DNA of 64,000 nt from NCBI GenBank assembly GCA_022447585.1, contig JAKVAR010000009.1, positions 431,133 through 495,132 of the forward strand. The letters run 5' to 3'. The translations under genes were made by a program, and so were the position numbers. Under the pieces are notes generated by a model. It ran no database searches. It saw nothing but the letters and a program-made list of their open reading frames with translations, and was not told the origin of the DNA. Below, one piece after another: positions 54,162 through 63,973 of the stretch (its first letter is position 1; each line of letters opens with the position of its first letter). The DNA is from Crocinitomicaceae bacterium (GTDB taxonomy: Bacteria > Bacteroidota > Bacteroidia > Flavobacteriales_D > Crocinitomicaceae).

Positions 54162-54479
54162 ATGGATTACGACAAGAATGATGAAGTATATTCTAAAGTG
54201 GTTAGAGCTGGAAAAAGGACCTATTTTTTCGACGTAAAATCGACCAAAGGAAGAGACCTTTATATCACAATGACAGAAAGTAAAAAAACCTTCATTGATG
54301 GCAGAGAAAAATACCAAAAACATAAAATATTCCTTTATAAAGAAGACTTCCAAAAGTTTTCAGATGGATTGTCTGACGTTATTGAAAAAATAGCTGAGCT
54401 TAACTCTTCTGGAGAGTATAAAACCGAAACATACTCAGGAACAGAACCAATAGAAGAAGTTAGTTTCGAAGACTTATAG
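54162..54479 (+). CDS. PUR-domain (DUF3276) nucleic-acid-binding protein
   Basis: 105 residues of the DUF3276/PUR-alpha-like family: EVYSKVVRAGKRTYFFDVKSTKGRDLYITMTES is the first PUR repeat (four strands and a helix), and HKIFLYKEDFQKFSDGL the second part. In other bacteria PUR proteins such as BpuR of Borrelia bind RNA and DNA; this is the known context, while the targets here are unknown. The C-terminal 25 residues are acidic. It lies between the ABC exporter and parA with spaces that allow a separate promoter. Confidence 0.86.
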   Translation: MDYDKNDEVYSKVVRAGKRTYFFDVKSTKGRDLYITMTESKKTFIDGREKYQKHKIFLYKEDFQKFSDGLSDVIEKIAELNSSGEYKTETYSGTEPIEEVSFEDL

Positions 54480-54616
54480 ATCTGATTCTATTTGAATTAG
54501 GAATATCTGAAAGCTTATCAACACTGTTTCAACATTATTTACGTTGATAACTACTCAAAAAATAAATGTGCTAGAACTTCCATTTGGCGTATCTTTATAA
54601 TTCAATCTTTTAGTTA

Positions 54617-55429
54617 ATGGGGAAAATAATTGCAATCGCAAATCAAAAAGGCGGAGTGGGAAAGACGACTACTGCCATCAATCTTTGTGGATGTCTTGGT
54701 GTTTTAGAATACAAGACTTTATTGGTGGATGCAGATCCTCAAGCTAATGCTACTTCAGGTGTTGGACTTGATCCAAACAATACAAAAAACATATATGACT
54801 GTCTAATAAATGATGTTGACCCAACAGATTTAATTATAAGCACGGATAATCCGAACCTGGATATTTTACCTTCGCACATTGACTTAGTTGGTGCTGAATT
54901 AGAAATGATTAACCTTCCGAACAGAGAGCACATGCTTAAGTTTGCGCTGGACAAAATCAAGGACAAATACGATTACATCATTATTGATTGTTCTCCGTCA
55001 TTAGGTTTGATCACAGTCAACTCCTTAACAGCATCAGATTCTGTCATAATTCCAGTACAATGTGAATATTTTGCACTGGAAGGGTTGGGCAAGCTTTTAA
55101 ATACCATCAAAATTGTTCAAGGTAGACTAAATAAAGGGTTAGAGATCGAAGGTATACTGCTTACAATGTATGATACAAGATTACGCTTAGCGAATCAAGT
55201 TGTGGAAGAAGTAAAAATGCATTTTCAAGAAATTGTATTTGATACTGTAATCCACAGAAACACTAAACTAGGAGAAGCTCCAAGCTTTGGTGAAACGATC
55301 ATTATGCATGATGCCGCAAGCAAAGGTTCAATAAACTACCTTAATTTAGCGCGTGAAATTCTTCAAAAGAATGACGCAACGAATATTTCAAACGACGATA
55401 AACAAATTAAAATAAGCGATGAGCTCTAA
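54617..55429 (+). CDS. parA: Chromosome-partitioning ATPase ParA (Soj)
   Basis: 270 residues. The deviant Walker A is KGGVGKTT (about 11-18), with [14 protein letters not shown] and [10 protein letters not shown] for the Walker A' and B. As ParA/Soj it forms ATP-dependent dimers on DNA and moves the ParB-parS complex of the newly replicated origin. The parB start lies inside its 3' end (11-bp overlap), so the two are translationally coupled. This suggests the window may lie near the replication origin, but no dnaA or parS was seen. Confidence 0.95.
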   Translation: MGKIIAIANQKGGVGKTTTAINLCGCLGVLEYKTLLVDADPQANATSGVGLDPNNTKNIYDCLINDVDPTDLIISTDNPNLDILPSHIDLVGAELEMINLPNREHMLKFALDKIKDKYDYIIIDCSPSLGLITVNSLTASDSVIIPVQCEYFALEGLGKLLNTIKIVQGRLNKGLEIEGILLTMYDTRLRLANQVVEEVKMHFQEIVFDTVIHRNTKLGEAPSFGETIIMHDAASKGSINYLNLAREILQKNDATNISNDDKQIKISDEL

Positions 55430-56324
55430 TACAAAGAAGCGTTCAGCATTAGGAAAAGGTTTAAGTGCTTTATTAGAGAGTACAGAAACAGACATTACTT
55501 CGGCAAGTGGTGACGGTATCGTAGGATCTATTTCCAACCTACCTATTTCAAGTATTGAAGCAAATCCTTTTAACCCTAGAACAAATTTTGAAAAAGAAGC
55601 GCTGAAGGAACTTAGTGCATCGATTAAAACGCACGGAATTATTCAACCACTAACAGTGCGTAAATTAGGTAGAGATAAATACCAACTAATTTCTGGTGAA
55701 AGAAGGTTTAGAGCTTCTCAACTGGCAGGTTTAACAGAGATCCCTGCCTATGTTCGAATTGCCAATGACCAGACTATGCTGGAAATGGCTTTGGTTGAGA
55801 ATATTCAAAGGGAAGACTTAAACCCTATTGAAGTGGCGTTATCGTACTCTCGGTTAATAGAGGAATGTGATTTAACCCAAGATCAATTGAGTCAAAAAAT
55901 TGCGAAAAGCCGCTCGAGTATAACGAATCATCTGAGATTATTGAAATTACCGGTTGAAATTCAAGCTGGTGTTCGATCTCAACAAATCACGATGGGGCAT
56001 GCTAGAGCCTTGGTTTCTGCGGGAGATGAAGCTACTCAGGTAGAACTATTCAATCGAGTAGTAACTGAAAAACTTTCCGTTCGAGATATTGAAGCTATTT
56101 TGCGCGGTGAACACATTACTCCTTCTATTCAAAAAGAGGGAAAAAGTCCTGCAAAAACTAAAGTAAGTATTAGCGAAAACGAATTCGTATTCAAAGAGCA
56201 CTTAAGCGATCAGCTTGCGACAAAAGTTGATATCAAAAAAACACCTAAAGGAAATGGGAAAATCATCGTTAATTTTGATTCTGAAAATGATTTAAATAGA
56301 ATCATGGAATTATTAAACAAATAA
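55419..56324 (+). CDS. parB: Chromosome-partitioning protein ParB (Spo0J)
   Basis: 301 residues. The N-terminal CTPase/ParB domain holds NPFNPRTNF and the GERRFRA motif; the central HTH is in [22 protein letters not shown] (binds parS); a linker and C-terminal dimerisation domain follow. ParB loads on DNA at parS sites as a CTP-dependent clamp. It overlaps parA by 11 bp and shares the TAATG with the DUF5683 gene downstream. I could not find a clear 16-bp parS palindrome of the TGTTNCACGTGAAACA kind in the window. Confidence 0.95.
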   Translation: MSSNTKKRSALGKGLSALLESTETDITSASGDGIVGSISNLPISSIEANPFNPRTNFEKEALKELSASIKTHGIIQPLTVRKLGRDKYQLISGERRFRASQLAGLTEIPAYVRIANDQTMLEMALVENIQREDLNPIEVALSYSRLIEECDLTQDQLSQKIAKSRSSITNHLRLLKLPVEIQAGVRSQQITMGHARALVSAGDEATQVELFNRVVTEKLSVRDIEAILRGEHITPSIQKEGKSPAKTKVSISENEFVFKEHLSDQLATKVDIKKTPKGNGKIIVNFDSENDLNRIMELLNK

Positions 56325-56914
56325 TGAAATTTTCCATAGTTTTTCTATTGCTCTCTTTTAGTGCATTCGGACAGAATGAGAATATTTCATCTAATTACTA
56401 TCAAAATTACGCGCTAGAACTTGTTGATTCTACTCAAGTCGATTCGATCAAACCTCACTCCATAAGAAAAGCCGTAATTCTAAGCACTTGTTTACCTGGT
56501 GCGGGGCAAATTTATAATCATATTGCAATGCCTAAAGGTAAAAAGAAAGCTTTTTGGAAAGTTCCACTAATTTACGCTGGACTCGGCGCATCAACATATT
56601 TCTTGATTAAGAATCAAATCACTCAAAAATCCTTAAAGCAAGAATACACAAATCGCCTTGACGGAAACGTAGGAGAAATTCAATGGTCATCATACGATGA
56701 TGCAGGAGTATTGACGCTTTACAATCAATACCTAAACTGGCGAGACCTTTCTATTTTGGCTGTGGGCCTGGTATACATTATTCAAGTTGCAGACGCTGGT
56801 GTGGAAGCACATTTTATTAATTTTGATGTTTCAGAAGACCTGTCATTAACCTTTGATCCTATTATGATGAACCTTAGGTCGCCAGGTTTAAAACTATCGC
56901 TTAATTTTCGTTAA
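56324..56914 (+). CDS. DUF5683 family protein
   Basis: 196 residues. Signal peptide-like start (KFSIVFLLLSFSAFG), a conserved hydrophobic helix pair beginning SIRKAVILSTCLPGAGQIYNH, a second at FWKVPLIYAGLGASTYFLI, and a third near DLSILAVGLVYIIQVADAGVEAHF. These mark DUF5683, found after parB in flavobacteria as I recall. The stop of parB and its ATG overlap as TAATG, so it is in the par operon. Function unknown; the membrane helices suggest an inner-membrane role. Confidence 0.85.
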   Translation: MKFSIVFLLLSFSAFGQNENISSNYYQNYALELVDSTQVDSIKPHSIRKAVILSTCLPGAGQIYNHIAMPKGKKKAFWKVPLIYAGLGASTYFLIKNQITQKSLKQEYTNRLDGNVGEIQWSSYDDAGVLTLYNQYLNWRDLSILAVGLVYIIQVADAGVEAHFINFDVSEDLSLTFDPIMMNLRSPGLKLSLNFR

Positions 56915-56919
56915 AACAC

Positions 56920-56949
56920 TTGTCTACTCTGCTTAAAACTTTATTTTTG
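56920..56949 (+). promoter_or_regulatory. Promoter of dapB (TTG-N19-TATTTTTG)
   Basis: TTG at 56920-56922 and TATTTTTG at 56942-56949 are exactly 19 bases apart; ATG is 17 bases on. It lies in the 52-bp gap after DUF5683, so dapB-lepB can be transcribed independently. Confidence 0.75.
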
Positions 56950-56966
56950 CTTTAATTCTTAGTACA

Positions 56967-57689
56967 ATGAATATAGCTTTAATTGGTTACGGGAAAATGG
57001 GTAAAATCATTGAGGAAATCGCCATTTCTCGTGGACATACTATCACTGGAAAAAGTAGCAGTAAACATCCTATTTCGACCATTGACTTTTCAAACACAGA
57101 TGTTGCAATTGAATTTACAGCACCGCATTTTGCTGTGCCACATATTGAGTATTGCGTAGATAATAATGTCCCTGTTGTGGTTGGCACCACGGCCTGGAAT
57201 GAAAAACTTCCTTATATTAAAGACTATGTAACTAATAAAAATGGCTCTTTACTCTATGCATCAAATTTCAGCATTGGGGTAAATATCTTTTTTGATATCA
57301 ATAAGCGTCTCTCTAAGTTAATGGCCGGATATAAAGAATATAAGCCGAGCATAGAAGAAATCCATCACCTAGAAAAACTTGATGCGCCTTCTGGCACTGC
57401 TGTATCCTTGGCCAATGATATGATGCTGGAAAATGACAACTTTTCTTCATGGATTCACAGAGAAGACTTTAAGCCAGAAACTTCTAAGAAACAAATCCCA
57501 GTTACATCCTTCCGCGAGGATGGAGTGCCAGGTACACATGAGGTCTCATATGAATCTGAGATTGACATTATTGATATTAAACACACTGCAAAAAACCGAA
57601 CAGGGTTTGCTTTAGGTGCCGTTATTTCTGCTGAATGGCTAGTCGATAAAAAAGGTATCTATACAATGCAAGACGTAATCAACTTATAA
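56967..57689 (+). CDS. dapB: 4-hydroxy-tetrahydrodipicolinate reductase
   Basis: 240 residues. Rossmann start [13 protein letters not shown], catalytic His/Lys region [15 protein letters not shown] (His-His and Lys in the family's HxxHKxxxxGT pattern) and C-terminal [14 protein letters not shown]. Reduces HTPA in the lysine/diaminopimelate pathway and thus supplies DapF at 41429. It is followed by lepB after 4 bases, a pair linking cell-wall precursor and secretion functions. Confidence 0.95.
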   Translation: MNIALIGYGKMGKIIEEIAISRGHTITGKSSSKHPISTIDFSNTDVAIEFTAPHFAVPHIEYCVDNNVPVVVGTTAWNEKLPYIKDYVTNKNGSLLYASNFSIGVNIFFDINKRLSKLMAGYKEYKPSIEEIHHLEKLDAPSGTAVSLANDMMLENDNFSSWIHREDFKPETSKKQIPVTSFREDGVPGTHEVSYESEIDIIDIKHTAKNRTGFALGAVISAEWLVDKKGIYTMQDVINL

Positions 57690-57693
57690 GAAC

Positions 57694-59601
57694 ATGAACG
57701 TAATCTATTTTTACCTACTTCTACTCCTCCACCCATATATATCATTATGGTTTATTAGCTTCAAACAAGCCAATCGAAAATCTTGGGAAGCTTTAATCCC
57801 GGGATACAATTATTTTGTGGCTTTTAAATTGGGAGCAAAAAAACCGTGGTGGGCTTTATTAATGTTGGTTCCAGGAGCTCACTTGGTAATGTGGTCAGTT
57901 GCAAACACATCTTATATTCGCAGGTTTGGTTACTTTTCTTTAATTGATACTTTACAAGGAGTTTTCTTTCCATACATCATTATGGCAAAGATTGCTAAAG
58001 ATAAAGATCCAATTCTACCAGAAACTAACTGGGCAAACACGAAAGAAATGGGTGACCGTGAATGGGGTGACCATTTAGCATTATTTCTAGCATTACCTGT
58101 AATAGGGCATGTTATTGCTTTAGGTATTGGAGCGGTAACAAGGCATCAACCGGGAAAAAAATCAAAAGTTAAAGAGTGGGGAGATTCAATCATTTTTGCT
58201 CTAGTTGCGGCTAGTATAATTCGAACTTATGTTTTTGAACCATTTCAAATCCCTACAGGTTCTATGGAAAAAACATTGGTCGTGGGTGATTTCCTATTCG
58301 TAAATAAGCTGGCTTATGGTCCAAAAGTGCCTGTAACACCTTTATCTTACCCATTAGTTCATAATACTGTCCCATGGATTAATGTAAAGTCATATTCGGG
58401 AATTGAAACTTCAAATTATACGCGACTCCCAGGTTTTTCTGGAGTTACGAGAAATGATGTTGTAGTTTTCAATTATCCTTCTGGTGATACTGCTGTTTAT
58501 GATCCAAGGATGCCAAATGGATTAATGGGACATGATTATCATGGAATAGTAAATAAGGAGGCTTTACGTTTATGGCAATCTAACAATGCTTACATTTCAA
58601 AATTGGCTTTTCAATTAAAGGACAGTATTTTAAAATCTTCTCCGGGAGGGAACTATGATATGGCTAGCATGGACGCTTATGTTGAGCAAATGGCTACCGA
58701 AAGAATAATGGATTTAGATGGTCAAAGTTTTATCGATAATGTAGAAACGTGGAGAAATAAGGCAAGACATAAACTTGCCGTTGATAAAATTGCTTACGAT
58801 CAGTCTACAGGAGGTACAATTGAGCATTATGGTGTGATCTATAGACCCGTTGATAAACGAGAGAACTATATCAAACGATGTGTTGGTGTTCCAGGAGACT
58901 GGATTGAAATAAAATCTTCTATTCTTTACATCAATGATAAAGAGGCATTTGTAGCCGAAAATCAAAACTTACAATACAAAGTGACTAATGTTTTAATACC
59001 TAGTGACGCTACAATGGATGAAAAGTATGGTTTAGAGGCTTTTAGAGGAGATTATTACTTAAACAGAAATGGAGATGGCAGTTACATTATGAATTTGACA
59101 CTATCTCAGTTGAATAAATTAAAGCGAGCAAACCCAAAAGGAAATTTTGAGTTGGTTCTTTCTCCTCAGTATACAGATTCCGATTCAATTAAGCCTACTA
59201 CAGGTCAATTGATTCAGAACCTGAATACGTTTCCTAAAGATTTTTATGTAAACAATACAATTACGGATTTCACGAAGTTCCAGCTTCCATATGCAGGACA
59301 AACAATTAAAATTTCCAAAGACAATATAGCTTGGTACAGAAGAGTAATTACGGCATATGAAGGTCATGATTTATCTGAAAAATCTGATGGTATTTATATT
59401 GATGGCAAGAAAGTTTCTGAATATACCTTTGCAATGAACTACTATTGGTTAATGGGAGATAATAGATATAACTCAGCCGATTCGCGTGTTTGGGGGTTCG
59501 TACCTGAAGATCATATTGTCGGTAAAGCCTCTATGGTCTGGTTCTCAAAAAGTCCGTATAAAGGCATTAGATGGGAAAGATTATTCAACATAATTAAATA
59601 A
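57694..59601 (+). CDS. lepB: Signal peptidase I, long Bacteroidota form
   Basis: 635 residues, twice the usual length. An N-terminal DUF5684-like membrane region (about 1-145; [27 protein letters not shown]) precedes the S26 domain: Ser190 in [10 protein letters not shown] and Lys394 in [12 protein letters not shown] form the catalytic dyad, and [11 protein letters not shown] lies near the C-terminus. The Ser-Lys distance (204 residues, against about 55 in E. coli) shows a large periplasmic insertion. It removes signal peptides from exported proteins. Its stop overlaps the wbqC-family start as TAATG. Confidence 0.94.
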   Translation: MNVIYFYLLLLLHPYISLWFISFKQANRKSWEALIPGYNYFVAFKLGAKKPWWALLMLVPGAHLVMWSVANTSYIRRFGYFSLIDTLQGVFFPYIIMAKIAKDKDPILPETNWANTKEMGDREWGDHLALFLALPVIGHVIALGIGAVTRHQPGKKSKVKEWGDSIIFALVAASIIRTYVFEPFQIPTGSMEKTLVVGDFLFVNKLAYGPKVPVTPLSYPLVHNTVPWINVKSYSGIETSNYTRLPGFSGVTRNDVVVFNYPSGDTAVYDPRMPNGLMGHDYHGIVNKEALRLWQSNNAYISKLAFQLKDSILKSSPGGNYDMASMDAYVEQMATERIMDLDGQSFIDNVETWRNKARHKLAVDKIAYDQSTGGTIEHYGVIYRPVDKRENYIKRCVGVPGDWIEIKSSILYINDKEAFVAENQNLQYKVTNVLIPSDATMDEKYGLEAFRGDYYLNRNGDGSYIMNLTLSQLNKLKRANPKGNFELVLSPQYTDSDSIKPTTGQLIQNLNTFPKDFYVNNTITDFTKFQLPYAGQTIKISKDNIAWYRRVITAYEGHDLSEKSDGIYIDGKKVSEYTFAMNYYWLMGDNRYNSADSRVWGFVPEDHIVGKASMVWFSKSPYKGIRWERLFNIIK

Positions 59602-60209
59602 TGACTCCTATTATCCCTACCTCCTATTTTGGAAGTATTGCTTACTTTAAAGAACTTGCCAAACATGATAAGCTTCTAATAGAGGGAAAAGAACATTTTC
59701 CTAAACAAACATACCGTAATCGTTGCGATATTGTCGGTGGTGATGGAATTATGACTTTATCCATTCCTACCAAACGTTCGAATGGATCCAAAACTCCCAC
59801 AGATGAAGTTATTCTTTCAGATGAAGAAAATTGGAGAGTTCGCCACTGGAGGTCAATCACTAGCGCATACCAATCTGCTGCATATTTTGATTATTATAGT
59901 ATTGAAGTTGAAGAGTTACTTTTCTCGAAAGAAACAAATTTACTTGAATTCAACACTTTAATAACTAATAGAGTAATTGAATGGTTAGATCTGAAAACAA
60001 CGATAGAGCAAACGACTGCCTTTAATCCGATTATTGAAAACGACTACAGAGTCAATCTGATTGGCAAGGATAATTTTCAGGAAACACAAAAATCTCCCTA
60101 CATTCAAGTCTTTCCTGGAGAAAATAACTTTAAAGAAAGTTTATCTATTTTGGACGCAATATTCTGTGAAGGACCTATGGCTCGTAATATACTTATACCG
60201 AAAACTTAG
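59601..60209 (+). CDS. WbqC family protein
   Basis: 202 residues, WbqC-like family: N-terminal TSYFGSIAYFKELAKHDKLLIEGKEHFPKQTYRNRC and IPTKRSNGSKTPTDEVILSDEENWRVRHW are conserved features. WbqC was named for LPS gene clusters, but the reaction is not established. No signal peptide. It starts on the last base of the lepB stop, so it is coupled to lepB; a link to surface sugar is a guess. Confidence 0.82.
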   Translation: MTPIIPTSYFGSIAYFKELAKHDKLLIEGKEHFPKQTYRNRCDIVGGDGIMTLSIPTKRSNGSKTPTDEVILSDEENWRVRHWRSITSAYQSAAYFDYYSIEVEELLFSKETNLLEFNTLITNRVIEWLDLKTTIEQTTAFNPIIENDYRVNLIGKDNFQETQKSPYIQVFPGENNFKESLSILDAIFCEGPMARNILIPKT

Positions 60210-60228
60210 CTATTTGAAAAACATCAAA

Positions 60229-61188
60229 ATGAAAAATAACATACATATTACGCTCGTTTTTAATGTATTTATTGCACTAATTACTTTTTCACAACAGGAG
60301 TATACGATAGGATTTTATAACGTAGAAAATCTTTTTGACACCATAAAAACGCCAAGTAAAAATGACAGTGAATTCTTACCTTCTGGAAATAGAGCTTGGA
60401 ATTCAAAAAAATACAACGAAAAAATAAGTCATATTAACGAGGTTGTAATCACAATGAACAATCCTATAATTCTTGGTTTTTGTGAAATTGAAAATGAGTC
60501 GGTAGTTCGCGACATTGTTAAAGGAGGTGAATTAAAATCTACGCATGGCGTTGTTCATTTTGAGAGTCTAGATCAAAGAGGAATTGATAATGCTATTGTA
60601 TATGATAGCACGAAATTAGGTTTGGCAGAATCTGGAATAGTTCGATATGACATGCCTGGAAACTCCTCTCCTAGTCGAGATATAGTTTGGGGGAAATTCC
60701 ATTGTGGAACAGATACAATCTTGGTCATGGTTAATCACTGGCCAAGCAGACGTGGTGGACAAGTCGAAAGTGAACCAAAACGTTTGGTTGCCGCATATGC
60801 AGCAAAAGATTTCATTGATTCTGTCTCCGCCATTAATCCAAAAATAAAAATTGTATTTATGGGTGATTTGAACGATTACCCTGATAACAAAGGACCTCAA
60901 ATTATAGCTAAATCTTTAAATCCAATGATTTCAGAAAGCTCGAATGAATTTGGAGGATCACATAACTACAGAGGAGAATGGCATATCTTGGACCACATTA
61001 TGGTTTCCAATTCGTTTTTAAAAAAGAAAGGAATGCATGTGATTAAAAAAACAGGTGTCATTCACAGTGATAAATACTTGCTAGATAGGTACAAAGGAAA
61101 TATTGTACCTTTCCGAACATATGGAGGAAGAAAATACTTAGGAGGATATTCTGATCACCTTCCAGTTACAGTAAAGTTTTCATTTTAG
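60229..61188 (+). CDS. Exported endonuclease/exonuclease/phosphatase-family protein
   Basis: 319 residues. Start at ATG 60229 gives a signal peptide (IHITLVFNVFIALITFSQQ); the frame extends upstream only over the wbqC-family end. The EEP fold is clear: IGFYNVENLFDT at the start (Asn and Glu-type metal sites), FCEIENESV, VNHWPSRRGG, FMGDLNDYPDN (Asp/Asn of the active site) and GGYSDHLPV (His). It is probably an extracellular or periplasmic nuclease that gains phosphate or nucleosides; phosphatase activity is possible. Confidence 0.88.
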   Translation: MKNNIHITLVFNVFIALITFSQQEYTIGFYNVENLFDTIKTPSKNDSEFLPSGNRAWNSKKYNEKISHINEVVITMNNPIILGFCEIENESVVRDIVKGGELKSTHGVVHFESLDQRGIDNAIVYDSTKLGLAESGIVRYDMPGNSSPSRDIVWGKFHCGTDTILVMVNHWPSRRGGQVESEPKRLVAAYAAKDFIDSVSAINPKIKIVFMGDLNDYPDNKGPQIIAKSLNPMISESSNEFGGSHNYRGEWHILDHIMVSNSFLKKKGMHVIKKTGVIHSDKYLLDRYKGNIVPFRTYGGRKYLGGYSDHLPVTVKFSF

Positions 61189-61280
61189 TATTAGCCCCTC
61201 CACCCTGTAAATATTTACAACAATTGAACAGTTTAATACAATCAAATAGGCCTATAAAGCGTATATCCCAAGTATTCAAC

Positions 61281-61288
61281 TACCTTTG
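61281..61288 (+). promoter_or_regulatory. -7 element of the DEAD-box helicase gene
   Basis: TACCTTTG, a perfect TAnnTTTG, contains the TTG (61286) that opens the reading frame; this makes the TTG unlikely as start codon and favours ATG 61310. No -33 TTG is seen at the usual distance. Confidence 0.6.
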
Positions 61289-61309
61289 CTTCAATTTATA
61301 AAACGTTGC

Positions 61310-62617
61310 ATGACATTTAAACAACTAGAGATCGTTGATCCTATACTGAAAGCCCTTGACGCACAAGGATATACTAACCCCACACCTATTCAAGAACAAT
61401 CGATTCCAATTTTATTAAAAGGAAGAGACCTCTTAGGATGTGCCCAAACAGGTACAGGTAAGACTGCCGCATTTGGCATTCCGATTATTCAGCATTTATA
61501 TAATGATAAATCTGAATCTAAAGGACGAAGAAAAATTAAAGCATTAGTAGTTACTCCGACTCGTGAATTAGCGATTCAGATAAGCGAAAACTTTACGGCA
61601 TACGGAAAACACGCCAACGTGCGTAATACGGTAATCTTTGGTGGTGTTAAGCAAGGAGCTCAGGTAAATGCACTTAAGGCGGGAGTTGATGTATTAGTGG
61701 CTACACCTGGTCGTTTATTAGACTTAATTCAACAAGGATTTATTACCTTGAATCACATTGAATACTTCGTATTAGATGAAGCTGATCAAATGTTAGACAT
61801 GGGATTCATTCATGACATAAAGAAGATCATTGCTAAATTACCATCTAAGCGCCAATCATTATTCTTCTCTGCTACAATGCCTCCAAATATTGTTGATCTT
61901 TCAACGCAGATACTCGGAAACTATGACAAAGTAACTGTTCGTCCAGAGCAAGCTACAGCGGACAAAGTAGAACAAGGAGTTTATTTCGTTCCAAAGAAAA
62001 TGAAAATCAAATTACTGATTCAAGTTTTAAATCAAAAAAGAGCTGAATCTACACTCATCTTTGCTAGAACTAAACACGGGAGCGATAAAGTAGTTCGGTT
62101 ACTTGAAAAAGCCGGAATTAAGGCTGCAGCAATACATGGGAATAAATCTCAGAATCAGCGTCAAAAAGCCTTAGGGAAATTTAAAGATGGTGATTTAAAG
62201 GTTCTTATTGCTACTGACATTGCTGCACGTGGCATAGATGTTTCAAAACTAGAATTAGTCATAAATTATGAGCTTCCGAATGTCCCTGAGACTTACGTTC
62301 ACCGAATCGGTAGAACAGGTAGAGCAAAAGAAAGTGGAACCGCTTTATCATTCTGTGATATGGAAGAAAGGGCTTATTTGAAGACTATTCAAAAATTGAT
62401 CAAACAACAGATTCCTGTTATTGAAGATCATGAATTTGCTGCTGAAGCTGAAGAGGAAGTTATAATACCAAAATCTCAACGTCAACAACGTCCACCGAGA
62501 AATAAGAAGAGAAATTCTGACAGTAGAAGCGGATATCGCAATCAAGGTAGTAATGGGAATCAAAATAGTAAACGTCGTAATTCGAGTTCAAAACGAAGGG
62601 ATTCTTACTCTAAATAA
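61310..62617 (+). CDS. DEAD-box ATP-dependent RNA helicase (RhlE-like)
   Basis: 435 residues. All motifs are present: Q motif (TPIQEQ), I (AQTGTGKT), Ia (PTRELA), Ib (TPGRLL), II (DEAD), III (SAT), IV (LIFARTKH), V (ATDIAARGID) and VI (HRIGRTGR). The C-terminal 60 residues are basic and rich in Arg, Asn, Gln and Ser, a likely RNA-binding tail, as in RhlE/CshA-type helicases of ribosome assembly or cold adaptation. Its stop abuts the ATG of the YcxB-like gene. The start choice follows the -7 element. Confidence 0.94.
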   Translation: MTFKQLEIVDPILKALDAQGYTNPTPIQEQSIPILLKGRDLLGCAQTGTGKTAAFGIPIIQHLYNDKSESKGRRKIKALVVTPTRELAIQISENFTAYGKHANVRNTVIFGGVKQGAQVNALKAGVDVLVATPGRLLDLIQQGFITLNHIEYFVLDEADQMLDMGFIHDIKKIIAKLPSKRQSLFFSATMPPNIVDLSTQILGNYDKVTVRPEQATADKVEQGVYFVPKKMKIKLLIQVLNQKRAESTLIFARTKHGSDKVVRLLEKAGIKAAAIHGNKSQNQRQKALGKFKDGDLKVLIATDIAARGIDVSKLELVINYELPNVPETYVHRIGRTGRAKESGTALSFCDMEERAYLKTIQKLIKQQIPVIEDHEFAAEAEEEVIIPKSQRQQRPPRNKKRNSDSRSGYRNQGSNGNQNSKRRNSSSKRRDSYSK

Positions 62618-63151
62618 ATGAGATTTAGCTATCAACTTAAGGAAAAAGACTTATTGGCGTATCAAGTATATACAGCTTCAAAGTCTGAAAGAATAAACCG
62701 AAAGCAAAAAGCTGGTCGTATTATCATGACTATTATTGCGTTATTTTTGGTGCTTAATTTCTATTCTGCTGGAAATACCATGATGACCATTTATTTTTCA
62801 ATAGTTGCAGCCGGTATTTGGATCTTTTACCCTCGCTATTTTAAATGGCGTTATACAAAGCTTTATAGTAATTTCATTCTTCAGAATTATTCAACTAAAA
62901 TAGATGAAGAAGAAGTAATTGAAATTAATAAAGACAATATTTTCATTAAAGACAATACAGGCGAAGGAAAGTTTGATTTGACAGCAATTGATAGTTTGAT
63001 AGAAGTTCAAGAGCACCTTTACATTCAGTTAAATATCGGTACAGCTCTTGTTGCACCAAAAGACCAAGTGCCTAATTATAACGAAATAATCGATAAGTTT
63101 AAATCTTTGAACGTTCCAATTGTTGACGAAACAAACTGGAAATGGATCTAA
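62618..63151 (+). CDS. YcxB-like membrane protein
   Basis: 177 residues. Two close hydrophobic helices (RIIMTIIALFLVLNFYSAG and MTIYFSIVAAGIWIFYPRYF) after a basic N-terminal part, then a C-terminal domain of about 90 residues with KIDEEEVIEINKDNIFIKDNTGEGKFDLTAI, typical of the YcxB-like family. Its role is unknown. It starts on the base after the helicase stop, so both are coupled. Confidence 0.78.
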   Translation: MRFSYQLKEKDLLAYQVYTASKSERINRKQKAGRIIMTIIALFLVLNFYSAGNTMMTIYFSIVAAGIWIFYPRYFKWRYTKLYSNFILQNYSTKIDEEEVIEINKDNIFIKDNTGEGKFDLTAIDSLIEVQEHLYIQLNIGTALVAPKDQVPNYNEIIDKFKSLNVPIVDETNWKWI

Positions 63152-63199
63152 ATTTTGATTATTTTTAGACATTAGAATGATACTTGAAAACTACTATTT

Positions 63200-63865
63200 A
63201 TGATTGTTTATTTGAAAAACTTTGCGATCTGGCTAGGATCACCTTTATTATTAATTTGGATACTTCCATTATTAGGTATTTACTTGCCATTTCTAAACTG
63301 GATCGTTTTAATCGGTGGAACAATTCTAGGAATTGTGAAAACTCACAAACAAATTGGGAAAAAAATCAATTTCGGAAAAGCTTTTGGATCAATTGCCATA
63401 ATTCTTGGTGTATTTTTTATTCTAGGTCTCGTTAGAACTATAATCGAATGGGGAGTTGCTGACTTAGAGTACATGATACCTTATATGCTCTCTGCGTTTG
63501 TGATTGAGTTATTAATAGCTGCATACATTTTAATTTTAGCAGGGGTTTGGTACATGTTTGAAAAAGCGGGTAAACCAGGTTGGGGTTTTATTATTCCTAT
63601 TTACAATATTGTTTTGATGTGCGAAATTGCTAAGAAACCGACTTGGTGGGTAGCAATGTTCTTCATTCCAATTGCTAACCTTATATTTGCGATTTTACTA
63701 ATGGATGGAATATCCAAGAGCTTCCATAAAAATTCAGGATTCACTGTTGGATTAGTTCTTTTGGGTGCAATATTCATGCCTATATTAGGTTATGGTGATT
63801 CCGTTTATGGTGATGGAAAGACTAAACCAGTTGCAACTGAAAGCACTGATTTACTGGACAACTAG
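63200..63865 (+). CDS. DUF5684 membrane protein
   Basis: 221 residues with about five or six helices. The segment FEKAGKPGWGFIIPIYNIVLMCEIAKKPTWWVAMFFIPIANLIFAILLMDG is DUF5684, the same kind of module found at the N-terminus of lepB in this window. The N-terminal helices (LGSPLLLIWILPLLGIYLPFLNWIVLIGGTILG) precede it. It may be a relative of the LepB anchor that works without the protease part; the function is unknown. The start is ATG 63200. Confidence 0.78.
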   Translation: MIVYLKNFAIWLGSPLLLIWILPLLGIYLPFLNWIVLIGGTILGIVKTHKQIGKKINFGKAFGSIAIILGVFFILGLVRTIIEWGVADLEYMIPYMLSAFVIELLIAAYILILAGVWYMFEKAGKPGWGFIIPIYNIVLMCEIAKKPTWWVAMFFIPIANLIFAILLMDGISKSFHKNSGFTVGLVLLGAIFMPILGYGDSVYGDGKTKPVATESTDLLDN

Positions 63866-63973
63866 ATTTAACACCAAAAAAGTATAACTACTATATTTAA
63901 AAGATTCTATTATTATCAGACTGACCAATAGCAGTATGAACGAATTTTAATTCTAAAGTATTTCATAAAAATA

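Noticed and set aside
54480-56966. A parS site or replication origin around parAB
   Set aside because: No clear 16-bp parS palindrome and no run of DnaA boxes or dnaA gene was found; parAB alone does not place the origin.
61286-61309. TTG start eight codons before the helicase ATG
   Set aside because: The TTG lies inside a perfect -7 promoter element, so it is probably not transcribed.
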